Positions 1 to 12,000 of a DNA stretch of 64,000 nt are shown here, piece by piece. The first letter of the stretch is position 1, and every line of letters begins with the position of its first letter. The stretch comes from Stereum hirsutum FP-91666 SS1. Its lineage: Eukaryota; Basidiomycota; Agaricomycetes; Russulales; Stereaceae. The stretch is from assembly GCF_000264905.1 (NCBI RefSeq), contig NW_006763138.1, positions 62,001-126,000 of the forward strand, in the 5' to 3' direction. The position numbers and the translations under genes were made by a program. The notes below the pieces were generated by a model that saw nothing but the letters and a program-made list of their open reading frames with translations, made no database searches and was not told the DNA's origin.

Positions 1-1
1 G

Positions 2-1465
2 GACCCCCACTACTATTCCGCACCACAGGCGAAATACATGGATGCACTGGTCCGCGACCTCGCCAATGATCACGCCACTAGCGGTAGCCCGGGGCGATAT
101 ACTCTCGACATCTCTCGTTTCGGAGGCAAGAAATGGTGGATTGCGCTGGCGTCTCAAATCACGCTGGTCTCACACGATTTGATCAGAACCTTCCGCGCAG
201 AGGACATCATCTCTCACGATCAACACGGCGGTAGAAAGTGCAAGGGCTGTCCTACTTCTCGGCAGTTGGCAGAACTACGAACATTTCACGAGGGGTTAGT
301 CTTTTGGGTTCAAAGGAACGTCTTGGGGTTGGGAAGCACCGAGGAACGCATGGACGGCCTGCGGAACTTCATCGAGCTTGCTGAGGTACGCTTTTTCTTT
401 CTTGTTTCTCCTTTAACCTAAAGATCGCGGCTTATAGACTGTTTCTCGTTTTTATTCTCTGTGGATCTTGTTCTCAGGAACTACGCAGTCTCAAGAGCCT
501 CGATGCATTCGTCGGTATCCTTTCCGGCCTTGATAGTTCAGCTATACGGAAGCTGGATGCGTCTTGGCAGGTAAGCTGCCTCTGCGATCCTGTCTAACAC
601 ACGTTCCGTTCGCTGACTTTGCTCTACAGCTACTCGGAATGGAATATCCTGGGGCGTTGGAAACATTCCAGAAATTATTGAAGGACCAACGGAAGCTCAC
701 TCAGGGATATCCCAACGCGGAGTCCTTCATGAGACCCTTGGAAAAGCCAGTTGTCCCATGCTTCGGTGAGTCATGCAGCTCTTACCATGATTCTGCTCCG
801 TCACCCATGAAACTAACTTCAACTCTTTGCTTTATTGTATGGTCAGCTCCTTTCCTCAATGCTTTCGACCATAACATGCATGGTGGCAAGACGACGGTGA
901 GGTCTGAGAGTGGCAACGACCTCATCAATCTCGAACCTTACCGAGCGCTCACCAGAGCATCGCGTCGTGAGTGGCCTACTCTTCATGCTGCAAATATAGT
1001 CTGTTCTGACTTATCTTATTCGACCCGCAGTCCTCGATAGCTACCGCATTGGCTACGATTTCGTGCCTATGCCCCATTTGCAGGGCGCTATTAGGGATAC
1101 GATGATGGTCGGAATCGAGACGATAGCAATGCAAGAAGCCGAGAGGATGTGTCTGTTGGACATAGCGTGCGTTCTCTCTCTCTCTTTTTTTCTTGTCTTC
1201 CACGATCGCACCAGGCTAAGACTACCTCACCTCCATCCCTAGTTCCAATTTGCGCAAACATGGGGGCGAACTCGTACCTGGCTTCGAACTCGACGACGGG
1301 CTCAAGCAGGAGAATATGGTTGAAGTCCCACCTACGCCCGGTCAGAAAAGGCATATCCGTCGTCCTTCGCTTCTCGATACTGCGGCCGAGTTCCTTGCGC
1401 GGAAATTGAGCAATGACGAAGGCCCGCGGAGTAAAGCCCACGGCAGGACCCCCAGCAAGGGCTAG
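2..1465 (+). CDS. RasGEF (Cdc25-like) domain protein, C-terminal part, 5' truncated by window edge
   Basis: This is the 3' portion of a gene that begins before the window. Exons joined by phase: 2-385, 478-570, 630-765, 847-966, 1031-1166, 1243-1465, giving about 363 residues and a stop at 1463-1465. The segment matches a Ras guanine-nucleotide exchange domain: IALASQITLVSHDLI (the RasGEF 'A.QLT..E' helix), NFIELAEELRSLKSLDAFVGIL followed by LDASWQLLG, and PVVPCFAPFLNAFDHNMHGG (the 'P.IP..G..L.D' segment). Known family role: loading GTP onto Ras-type GTPases at membranes. The last exon encodes a polar tail rich in Lys, Arg and Ser after the catalytic fold. The N-terminal domains (often SH3) lie outside the window, so the subfamily (Cdc25, Bud5 or Lte1 type) cannot be told. 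Introns are 59-92 bp with standard GT..AG ends. Confidence 0.8.
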
Positions 1466-2290
1466 ACTGACTCACTTTCGCTGTTCTTTCTCTCCTTCCT
1501 AACGAACCTCATAACGAAACTCTATTTATGCCTCGCTGTAGTTACTAACAGAGGCGCCATTATATCTGTCACGCTCCTTTCCATCTCATTTCTTTACTTA
1601 CTAGCGACACCTCTGTGGTCCCATTGTTCCCATTTCTCTATTTACTAGCGACACCTCTACAATATCATCCTTGTCTGACTCTTAACTTATGGTTATACCC
1701 GCACAGTCGTGGCCCCCACATTCCTTCATCGACTTATATAAACTCATCATGATACACGTATTTATGTGCCCTCGTTGATCGACTGAACCCCCAGTGTATT
1801 GATAGTATATGATGCTCCTCTGCTCTGTATTTAGTCGGTACTTATAGCGGCGAATTCATGACCCAGTAGTATACGTAGAAATGTAAGACTATAAATGATA
1901 TCGGTGTAGTGACTTCTGGATTGAGTACTGGTTATCGGCGGCCTGGTTCAGCACATTCGCTCCTCGAATTGTTCAAGACGCAAAAAGATCGAAATAACAG
2001 CCAGCCTGAGCTTGGCAGTTTCCCGTAGGATATCATTATTGGGTATATAAGAGATCGCCATATACCAGCACGCGTCGACGCCATCGAAGATTCACAGAAA
2101 CCGATCCTCAATCGCTACATGTAGAGTCGTTTTGTCAGCGTGATGCTCAGTCGGGCGTGGAGTCGACAGCGAGGTCAAGTAACCACTCACAACTTGAATT
2201 TCAGAACGGTACGCCCTTCTGTTCTACCTGCCCTTGCCTCCTGCCCCCAATCCTCATCCCTTCAAACCTTCATACCATACACAAACCCAA
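1466..2290. other. Intergenic stretch between RasGEF and the secreted protein gene
   Basis: This is convergent 3' flanking DNA for both neighbours. It is AT-richer than the genes. A TATATAAG sits at 2044-2051 on the + strand, with a 74-codon frame downstream (about 2143-2364) that runs antisense to the 3' end of the secreted-protein gene. That frame has no recognisable family. No RNA gene is seen. Confidence 0.5.
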
Positions 2291-3013
2291 CTAATAACCT
2301 TCGCCCCATTCTGAAACACATTTTCCCTCCAACTCAGACTTCACGAACCCAACACGACAAGTAAACGCGCACGATATCATAGGTCCATTCGAGATGTATG
2401 TATCCGCCGTGGTGCAGGCGGGCGTGCTGTTGGCGGGGTATCGGCAGTGACTGCCACCAGGCCGTGTGGCCCATTCGTTTATCTGTATGAATGACGCGTG
2501 TTCTATTGGGTAAGCTCATAATACCGCAATGTCATAGTGATACATATGAGATGATCTATCGAGATACACTCACAAGCCGTCCCAACTCCTCAACCGCCAA
2601 TTTCCTCCCAACGACGCTTATCAAGCCCGCTGCGCCCGGATCATTACGCAGAAAATTATGTATCCCGGAACGGCATATACACGTCGCTATTCAATGTCAA
2701 TGAGAAATCCCCCGTAAACCCACAATGACAAACCTGACTGGGAAAGGAGAAAGAGAAAGAGAAAAGACGTACTGAGTACGATAGCCTCCGGCGCAAAGAG
2801 TTCTACGCCGGGGAACGACGCGCAGATATCAGCCTGAGGCTCTTGCGTCGTATCAATGAGAGGAGCCTGAGGGCCGCCGCACGCTTCGCTGGTAGCAGCA
2901 ATGCTATGTCCTTTCGGCTCCGGAGGTTTTGTAAGGACCATCTGCATTTGTGCGGAACAAGACACACGAGTGCACAGAAGAGCAAAGAAGGCAAGAAGAA
3001 GAAGCCGTGGCAT
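2291..3013 (-). CDS. Small secreted cysteine-rich protein of a basidiomycete family
   Basis: Exons 3013-2773, 2686-2574 and 2482-2291 join in phase to give about 181 residues. The start is chosen at a clear signal peptide (MPRLLLLAFFALLCTRVSCS, cleavage probably near residue 20). The mature protein has a CICRS motif followed by NFLRNDPGAAGLISVVG, then a second half with spaced cysteines (CRYPANSTPAC, then ISCAFTCRVGFVKS and GKCV). This order (C.C.S, a hydrophobic helical block, then C.YP..A.P.C and C.FTC..GF) recalls the repeated small secreted proteins of Agaricomycetes that share features with the CPL1-like domain. Function unknown; the export signal points to the wall or extracellular space. 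The 3' end could extend through one more intron after GKC, because family members often carry further cysteines there. Gene on its own; minus-strand TATATAT lies about 130 bp upstream (near 3145). Confidence 0.6.
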
Positions 3014-5229
3014 TGCGGTGTGCGTTCAAGATGGTGGGTACTATGACAATAGCAATGGTAATACCTGCCAGGGAGTTCGAGGATGAGATAACAGTGAGAG
3101 GGGAGGAGGAGCGGGTCAATGCATCACCAAACATCACCAGAGCAATATATATCTTCCCGCTCTAGAGGCGCTAGTACAAATCACATACGCCTCGCGGACC
3201 AGTCCAGTTGCTATCTCCATACAAATCCTGACATGAAGTAGTAGGAGACTTACCTCTTCCGGACCAAGGATTCGCGATTTGTGGTTCTCGGAACATGTCA
3301 GAGGGAGGTATGGTGACTCGGACTCGGAAGGCATCCTCCATGGATCATTCATCCACCTAAGTCATTCTGGGATGAGCTGAGCTGCGCTGAGAACAAAGAA
3401 AGAAATAGCCCTTGGGTGGCATCAGACCGGATGATAGAGAGGTATAAATAGGAGGATGGTGGAGTCGTCGAGTGGAGGTACTGGGCTTGCAGCTGAATAT
3501 CGGTGTGTGGCGACGAGAAAGACTCGGACGCGCATAATGCATCATGCATCACCGCTGAGTTCGAGGTAAAAGTAGTACCGCGAGTGATATGTCCTCTGCC
3601 TTTCCGGAATCAGCCCAGAGCGGAACACTCAAACAGTAAAACGTCTTCCATTCAGAGCTCAAACTTCAGCCAGTGAGAGCGCCAGGCCCAGCAACCTCAA
3701 GACAAACCAAGTTCAAACAACTTTCAAGGCGCGTACTTCAAAGCTTCAAGCTTCAAGCTTCAAGACTGTACCAGACAAAGGTTGGTCAGTGGCAGTGGTT
3801 GCCAGTGACACAATGGAGAGCTCGGAGTCAGTACTGAACCTCTTTCTCGTTCCGGATTCTCCCGCAACATAATCCCAACTTTCTCCACGCGCGTGGCCAA
3901 CTTGGAACCCGGACCCGCCACAACACAAGACCGAGACCGAGACTTACAAGTTACCTTCATCATCCTGTGTGCTATCTAACTCTGGACCAAACTGAGACAC
4001 TCAACGTCGGGACTCGGGCGTAGGATACACATCCGACATCCAACACTGACATCGAACACGGGCATTGGATATCGGACGTTGAAGCCCATGCGTTCAATCA
4101 GAAAAAAAAATCATAAGAAAATCAAAAAAAGGGAGATCTATCTGTGTATGTACAATCACAATTCTCGATCCTCGAATCCAGGGCATCAAAAGTATGCCAT
4201 CGCCACCATTTCAATTGAACGAGAAGTGAAGAACGAAACCGTGGCCAATGCTTTCGGCGTGAGGATGGAGGAGACGGCAAGCAAGATATATGAAAAAAAA
4301 AAAAAAACAAGATGTGCAGGGGTCACGAGAGATATGAAGATGGAAGCAGGGGCACAGACAAATCAAAACGCCGATGACTGAGGACAACGTGTAGACGGAA
4401 CTCGGACAGACACAACAAACAATGACGCAAGCAAGCACGGACGGACGGACGGATGACTGATGTCGAAGAGAGTGAACACCAAGAACAAGAACGAGAACAA
4501 ATGAAATGACCGAGCCCCGACGCTCAACACACACTGGCAAGCACAAGTAAAAAAGAAAGAAATCTAAGTAGCTTCGACTTCGATGGGCTCGGGCTCGAAG
4601 CAATGAAATATAAATATGTACATATACATACAACCGTTGACCCAAAAATGCATGCATGCATGCAGCTACCCAAACCCAAGAATAGCGATGAACGAGCGAA
4701 GCGTGAAGCGTGGAGTAGAAAGGGTTGTGTGTGTGGAGATAAACCAAAAGTGGGATCGGGCTGTGGCTGGGTTGGTTGGTTGGAAGGTAGGTTGGTATTC
4801 GTCGGCCTGCCCAGATGCGTCAAGATATGTCCGGTCGGGTCGGTCGAGTCGATTCGTCGTGCCGTGTGGATGGGGTCGAGTCGAGTCGAGTGAGTCACTG
4901 TGCAGCGGGCTCGGGTGAAATTGTGCGGTGCGCGGTATGCTGGGTCGGGGTGAAATCGTGCGGCGCTCTCGAGTGAAATTGTGGCGGTATGATGTGATTG
5001 TAATGCAGGGTCCAGGGGACAGAGGTGCGCGCTGTCCTTCTTCCCTGTTTTGTGGCTTATGCCGATGTGGTTTTTGCTCGTGTGTGTGTGTGGCAGGTGT
5101 GTGTGTGGCAAACGGTATGGATACAACAATTGTTTTCCTATTCTTCACGCGCAAACTGATCAACAACGTTTCCACTGCCAGATTCCAAAAGAGAGACTCA
5201 CCTTCTCCTCCTCACTCTCGTATCTCCTC
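3014..5229. other. Gene-poor stretch with simple-sequence DNA
   Basis: This lies upstream of the secreted-protein gene and downstream of the AMPK beta gene, and probably holds the latter's 3' UTR at its right end. No supported gene. It contains a CTTCAAG tandem repeat near 3743-3764, A-runs near 4103-4130 and 4294-4307, a CGGA run near 4438-4452, TCGAG/GGTCG repeats near 4830-4890 and a GT-rich tract near 5083-5110. Long minus-strand frames at 4211-5175 are low-complexity (His/Thr/Pro-rich) and reflect these repeats. Confidence 0.5.
3743..3764. repeat. Short tandem repeat, unit CTTCAAG
   Basis: Three perfect 7-bp units (CTTCAAG) in a row, with a related partial unit just before. Visible directly in the sequence; intergenic and about 730 bp upstream of the secreted-protein start. 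No function is evident. Confidence 0.8.
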
Positions 5230-7303
5230 TCATGTCGGTTTATAATAAATCGTCGTAATAAACTATTCAACCACCACGCATTAGAGTCAGCAAACAAACC
5301 ACCCAACCTCTCATCCACCTCTGTGGCACGGGCACGTACAAGTGTCAAAGACCGAGAACCCACCTTCTTCTTATACCGCGTCGTATTCCCCACCGCCAAC
5401 ACCCCATTCTTAATCGCGCTCGTGCTCAAATGATGTAACACGACATGATTCGGAACCGGAAGCACACTCGCATCGTCCGCCAGCGCCGGTCCACCTCCAA
5501 ACGCCCCTGGGGCACTTCCTCCCTTACCTCCCACTCCCTCTCCAGCACCACCACCACCGGCAGAAGAGAGACCAGGGGTAGTGGGCCCCCCGCGCGCTGC
5601 AGCGCTCACATCCGTCCCGCTCGCCGTCGTCACCGGAATATCCTGTTCACCACGTTCACCAGGCCCCGAATCCTCGCCCGAATTCGTGCTCGTCATTCCC
5701 AAATTCGAATGTCTCGTCCTCGAACGCAACCTGCCATTTGCATTTGCGTTCGCGTTCGCAGGATTAAGCGTCGAACCACCGTGCGAACTCGAACTCGACC
5801 GATGCCGCGATCGTTCCTCAGCTCTAGCGGCGGACGCATCGGACCGTGGAGGCGACGGCCGATAGTTTAATATGAGTTTATCGAGATGACGAGGGAGGAT
5901 GGGAGCGGGTGGGATATTAGGTGCGGGAACGAAGGATTGTTGACCTTCGGGGGAGAGGTAGATTTCTTCTTCGCGTGCGGCGGCGATGAGTTCTTGTGGG
6001 AGTTCGGACGTCCAGCGCGCGGAGAAGGTGGAGGTTGAGCTGCCTTGGGTGCCGTTGTCGCTCCAGAAGGAGATTTGGTGGCCTTGGGAGGAGTGCGAGG
6101 GCGTGTTGGTGTTGGTGTTGGGGGCGGTGGGTGGGGAGAGGTTGAGGCGAGGGGGGGTGGAGGCTAGTTGACGTGTGATGGAGGAGGGTTGGGAGGAGGA
6201 GCGGGAGTGCGAGGCGGAGGTGGAGGAGACGTCGACGTAGTTCGCGAGGGAGCCGTCGTCGTCGACGGCGGTGGGGAGGTCATCGGCCACACGCCACTCG
6301 TCGTCGACGACGAACTTGACGTGGTGTGTGCCGGGCCGGAGAGAGACGGTGACGGTGAATGTCGAATCATCGTTCGGGCTGTTATTCGAGATAAGAAAGA
6401 AGTAAAACGTGAGCGAGGGGGACACGATCGGCCGGATAAGGCAGGAATAAACGACGAGGGATGGATGAAAGCAAATACGCACTCCTTTTCCATTGGCAGC
6501 CGGCCTTTCCAATTCGCGTCGCCTGCACGGGCGAGGAAGACGGATTTGCCTCCGCCGTGCCATGCGATCTGGAAGGGAATGGGCTCGCGGGGCTCGTCTA
6601 TCGTTTTGCGCGGCTGCGGGGTGCTGCTGCTGCTCTCGTCCGGTGGGAGCTTGACGAGGCCGACGGGGATCGTGCTCCGGATGGTCTCTGCGACGAACGG
6701 CGACGCGGGGTCGTCCACGAGCGGCTCGTCGTGGTCCATATGCACCGCGGGGATCTGGGGCTGCTGGCCATTCCCGTTCGCCTGCACCTCGCGGCCGAGG
6801 AAGGAGCGGGTGGACGGGTACTGGCTGCGTGCGTACGAGGCGCGCTGGCGGTGGTGCGGCGGGTAGATCGGAATGTGCGTCGACGGCTGCTGGGGAAGGA
6901 CGTCTGCCATCTGCGTCGTCGATGGAAGCTGGGAGGGTCGTGCGTAGGGGGACTGGCCGACGTTGCCGGCGGTGCCGACGGGGACAGGGCCGGGGACGGG
7001 GATGGGGATGGGGGAGGACGCCTTGGGACGGCGGTAGGGCCCGTGGGGGGAGGCGTTGGGAGAGTTGAGGTGTGAGGAGACGGGGGTGAGGGGACGGGGA
7101 GCCAGGTCGGGGAGCTCGAGGGAGCGCTTCTTGTACCTCAGGGAGCGGTGGGGGGTGTGCGTCCTGCTGGCGGACGTCGACGACGGCGACTGGTTGCGCT
7201 GGCGGGCTGCCGTGGCGCTCGCGGCAGGCAGCGCACTGTGGACGTCGGGCGGGGACCGCGCTCGCGATGCTGGGCTGTCTGTCGAAGACTGTGAGTTCCC
7301 CAT
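5230..7303 (-). CDS. AMPK/SNF1 complex beta subunit (Gal83/Sip2 family)
   Basis: Exons 7303-6483, 6378-5364 and 5262-5230 join in phase to give 622 residues. The protein begins MGNSQSS, a good N-myristoylation signal as in yeast Sip2. After a long Ser/Pro-rich region there is a glycogen-binding (CBM48-like) domain at about residues 240-325: PFQIAWHGGGKSVFLARAGD, then NWKGRLPM, HHVKFVVDDEWRVADD and ANYVDV. The C-terminal ASC domain (about 430-622) holds PAPNIPPAPILPRHLDK, VPNHVVLHHLSTSAIKNGVLA and a TTRYKKKFITTIYYKPT ending. The last exon supplies only FITTIYYKPT and the stop, and needs a 101-bp intron. Known role: sca ffold joining the SNF1 kinase alpha subunit to gamma and steering it to membranes or substrates in glucose signalling. 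Compared with yeast (about 415 residues) the protein is enlarged by low-complexity inserts between the two domains (AsnAla repeats, Gly-rich stretches). Confidence 0.92.
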
Positions 7304-8437
7304 CTATGGCAGAACACAACCAACGTCTGCTCCCTCCACCGACCACCCCCTCTGTCACCCCCGCCCGTCACGCCGTCACAACCCCACCTTCCCCATTTCC
7401 GTTTCCCCGCACCGCCCCGCCCCTGTCCATGCCGTCGGCTTCGTCACGCTCCCCATGTCTCTCTCTTTTCCTCTCCATTATTGCCGCCTTTGCGCTTTGA
7501 CTCCTGCCTCGACGAGCACACAAAAAGTTGCGACGCGCCACCATCAGCAACCTTGTTCCGCTGCCGACCCGGAGCTTACTCCATCCATCCGCAAACCTAA
7601 TCCTCGCCACAATTCGGTCTCAGTGTCTATTTTCTGTGGCCCTTCTCCTGAAGTTTTCGCGTCTTTCTTCTCATTGTCTCTCCCACGGACAACACTCCGT
7701 ATCCCCTCCGAGCCAAAATCAATCATCATAACCTTCAACGTCACCGATAGACGATAAACGAACGGACACAATCCACCCACGTTTTCTCTCCCCGTTCCCG
7801 AACGCCACACGCAAGACCAAGACATACAGTGTTGGATCCCACAGACCCCTCGCGCCTTCCTATTCGCTCTTCTGGAACCGTCTTCTGCGCCCATTTGGGC
7901 ATCTGCTCTCCGGGACCGTGCTCTGATTTCAAAATTTCACACCTCAGCTACAAATCCTTTGCCTTGAATGAGCGACGCAGACGGTTCTTGCGCCTTCACG
8001 GTGCCACCGGCCCTGACTTGCAATTGGGCGTACGACGCTGTCCTAGCTTAGTATCATTCCGAACGGCGAACCGAAGCGCATCAAGCGGGCCTCGACCACG
8101 ACCACGATATGTATGGAGTTTACGGCGACTTTGTTACCGCTACCGTGGGTTGTATGATGCAAGGTCGGTAGGTATTAATTTACTCTCGGAAACACCACGG
8201 AAATTCGTTCGGCGCATTATCTTGCTTGCTTCTTATTGTCCCACCGAGGATTAGCTCTTCTTCTTTTTTTTTTTCCTTTCCTTCAGTCTTTCTTTCTTTC
8301 AGTCTTTCGTTCTGGCTACACCGTCCGACAGCCCGTCCGCCCTTCATCGGGCCTCTCCCAGCTCTCTTCTTCTACCTTCTTCCTTTTCTTGCCGTCCCTC
8401 CTTGCTCCTTGCTCCTTCTGTCCCTGATCCCATCCCC

Positions 8438-8608
8438 ATGGGCACGGCCTACCACAACTCCCAACCTCAAGTTCGAAGCACGTTCAATCAAATTTTTGCC
8501 TTCGTGCGCCCTTCGAAGGTTTCCCGAGACGAGAGGGAGAGAGTGCTGGGTTTACGCCCTCGCTCTCCCACTGGTATGCTTTTCTTGACGCTTGACAGGC
8601 TTCGTTGA
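8438..8608 (+). CDS. Doubtful small ORF (56 aa)
   Basis: This frame starts in a good context (CCCCATGGG) after a long pyrimidine-rich leader and encodes 56 residues, Arg-rich, with no recognised domain. A possible GT donor lies near its end. The leader-like CT-richness is the only argument for a gene here. It could equally be chance in a promoter region. Confidence 0.12.
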   Translation: MGTAYHNSQPQVRSTFNQIFAFVRPSKVSRDERERVLGLRPRSPTGMLFLTLDRLR

Positions 8609-9041
8609 CGTTTGATAGGTATGTAGGATCTGGGTCAATCTAGGAGGTGTCGGGACCCAGGCGAGCAAAGGGGTGCCATTTTTGAACGGTGTATATAAAC
8701 GGGATGTTAAACCTGCCGGTATCTGGACCAGTCTGCCAATGGTCATCTTGTATTTAATGGTTGATAGCTGACGATTTCTTACGACTCTCATCGTCCCTCC
8801 CCCTCCGAGTCCACCATCCGAGTCTAAACCACACGCGTACGTACGCTACCACCCAATCTAATACAAGCCTCACTTTCCCCATCCATGCATCCATCCGAAT
8901 CGCTATCCTCTGGAGTCTGAATGGCTTCTCACCCGAAATACATATCCCGTACATCCAAGCTCAAGCTCGAAACCTTCGTCAATTCGTCATTTTGTCAGCT
9001 TGACCGAGGCCGATGCAGGGTCCCACGCCGGTTCGAGGATC

Positions 9042-9068
9042 GGGCGGAGGGGCGGAGGGGCGGAGGGG
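9042..9068 (+). repeat. G-rich tandem repeat (unit GGGGCGGA), possible G-quadruplex
   Basis: Four G-runs of three to four bases separated by CGGA spacers occur in a row. The arrangement fits the usual G-quadruplex pattern on the + strand. It lies in the gene-poor region about 1.7 kb upstream of the AMPK beta start. Confidence 0.7.
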
Positions 9069-12000
9069 TGTCGAAAGTTTTAGGCTTTGGGTTTTCGTTC
9101 CTTGGACTTAGCTGTATTCATGCAGGTTTATTCTCGTGGGCTGCATGCAGTTGATTTTGGGTCCAGGGTGCCTGTCTGCTAGTGCTTATGTACGGCCAGC
9201 AACCTGAAGATAAGTAGTATGAATCGGGCATCCATATCGAATCCTCAAACTCTATCGTGTCCTGTAAACTTCGCCTCTCGCACTGCTTGGTTCCATCCAT
9301 ACAACAGTCAGAGAGCAAACTCGAACAAGGCCACTGGGCCACAGTGACACAATAGGCCTAGGGTGCCACAGCCGTACAGTATGAGTATGTATCGAATTTG
9401 CAATAACGGAAGTTCTTTCCTTGTTCTTGCGGAACTTCCCGGTCAGTCGCGTTTGCTTCCGGTGCTTCGCCGCTTCTCAACTCACTGGCATGAGCTGCCT
9501 CTGAGTGCTGCCAGTACTCCTCCCTTGCGAACCGCTCCCGAGGTTCGAAGCTTGCAGACGTTTGAACTTGCTGAACTCTCTTTCGATGGGCTATCCGTTC
9601 TGCGGTAAATATTACTTCACACACTACGAGCCTGACGGGCCGACTTGGATTTCAGAGGCTCTGGCGGCTCGTATCCAAGCCTCCCGCGCTCAGGGCGGCT
9701 ATCTTGACCGTCAGACACTCTGACACTGCTGCTTAGCACTGCGACACGATTGATTTACTCTTGGAGTTCTGCCAGTGCAGAGCTGTAGCACGCACCGCTG
9801 ACTCGGACAATTCGAGGCGAAACTTGGACCGGGCCCGGTCCAAGTTAAGTTCTAATCATACTCTCAGTGATTGAAGCCTTCGACGACGACTCGGAAGAGA
9901 TACTTACATGAAGCGAGAAGATGTCTTCAATTCTTTCTCCCAGGTTCTGATTAGCACTAACTTAGCACCTAACCTGCCAACCTACCTTTGTCAAGGCACG
10001 CGTGCACACCTATACTATAGCTGACGAAGTTGCCAAGCGCGAATATTTTATCATCACGGTGCGGTTCAAGCTCGGATACAAGGTTTTTCTCTTCCAACGT
10101 ACCTATTGGCGGTCAACAATCTAGAGTAAATACTTTCGCCACGAGGAAGTCCACCGCGACAACTCAGCGCATCTCAGACGCATTTCCAGGCTTGCAGACT
10201 GCACCACTGTCCATACTATGGCTATATGTCGCTATCTTTCCAAGTTTCTCCCACGGAGACAAAGTCGCGATTAAGTAGTACGCATTACGAACTGGAGGTG
10301 CGTCACTTCAAGTTGAAGTTTCTCCTCAACCTTGATCTGACGGCGCCGTCTCGCTAATCCGCGCGGCCAGAACCATGATTTCATCCACGCCCGTGCTGCC
10401 CTGTTGGGATTTAAGGTATGCATCATGGGTTATCGATGGCAGTAGTGGCCCAGATTAGAACTCGAACATGCAGCCATACACTTGAAGGGGACCGTGCGTG
10501 CGTCCGAGCTTGTGAGTGAGTCGGAAATTTTCACGTATCGCCGGTTGACGAAAGCTCACACAGGGACCGGCTTTGCAGTCGTGGTACGATTCCTTACTAC
10601 TGCATGGATTCATAGGGACGCACGGGTGATCGGCCGGGATCTCATGCTAATGCTCGTCACGGTGGAGTCGGGAGCAGAACATTTGGCACTATGGAGAAAA
10701 GGTCCCGGCCGGGTGCAAACCGCGAACGTTGGAGGTAGAGGCCTGCAGTATTTTCTCTACACGAGCTGATGCACGGTTGTGAAGACCTGTATACTATGGT
10801 GATGCCCTGGCATTCGCAACGTGTTCACAGATACTGAGACCATGACAGACTTCTAGGAGAAATCGTGAATGCGGTGCGATTCCTCCATTTCGTCATGGTT
10901 CCCTCCGTATCGTCCAATCTAATCACCTACCGACCATCTCCTCATTCTGCCCCTTCCGCCATTGGGTTCTGCGTTCCTTCTCGCCATGTGTAGACTTTGA
11001 AACTGATGAACCTTCTTTTGCTGCTAGATGGCGTCATAGCATATGGCGCTGACTTAGGACCGTTAGCAAGCGAGCGAGCTATAGTCAGTGGCTATACTTA
11101 TATGGGGACGCCATTTCGAATCCTTCGGCCACAGAAACTTTGATAGGAATCTGAGGAATGAAGGCTTCGACTTACGACGCGGTCCTGACTTCGAGTTCAA
11201 ATCCTCCAACTTGTTATCCGTTGTTATCGTAACTTACACGCCTCACCACACTTGATGAAGATCTCCTTCATCACAATCACATCATGACGCAACAAAATTC
11301 AAACACGACGACGCCCAATTGAAGCATGTCGACATCCAAATCCCAGTGCGTTCGCCCAATTCCTACAGGCAGATAGGCCCAAGTCCGGGGAAACCCTCGC
11401 TACGCGTCATCGAGGCAGTGACCTAGCATTAATTCCATCAACTCAACTGACTCTCGCGCACACGGTTCTCGGCCTCGAATACCAGTGCGCTGTGCACATA
11501 CCTATCCCCACTGATCTTTACACGCGCTTTGCAAATTGATGAACCTTGCTTTAAGTGGCGTCATGAGGTCCTGTGGGGCTTTGATTAGCGAAGTTCTTAG
11601 TACCACTGTCAGTGTGACAGCTGAGCTACTGGCGGATAGGCTAGTAATAGCGGCTATGAAGAACTCGGATTTGTGGCGCACAAGCGTTCTCGTTCTGTGG
11701 GCATGCAGTCAAGGCCCGGCTCTCATGCCTCAGTTACAGCACTGGCAGCAGTGCCTTTCAGACTAGATTCCTCAGGCTCTCGGCTGAAAGCAAACCTTGC
11801 ATTTCGAGAGAGTGCCATTTTCAGAGCTCTCTCGTCGCGGCGGTTGATAGGCAAACTGCTGGCAGTGAAATACGGTGAGTTCCGTCGCTCGCCTTATCAT
11901 TTCTCGCACGAAAAATCGTTCTTACCTTCTTCTTCTCCCAGCCCAAGACGCTGTGGATCTGAAATAGATGAACTTTGTTCAAAGGCCCTGATTAACAATT

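Noticed and set aside
4211..5175. Long minus-strand frames (100-200 aa)
   Set aside because: Low-complexity products from simple repeats (TCGAG, GT, CGGA); no splice structure or motif.
5445..5870. 141-aa + strand frame and others inside 5.4-7.8 kb
   Set aside because: Antisense to the AMPK beta coding sequence; Arg/Pro/Ser-rich content is a shadow of that gene's GC-rich codons.
11185..11210. B-box-like GAGTTCAAATCC, possible tRNA gene
   Set aside because: No matching T-stem, A-box or acceptor stem around it.
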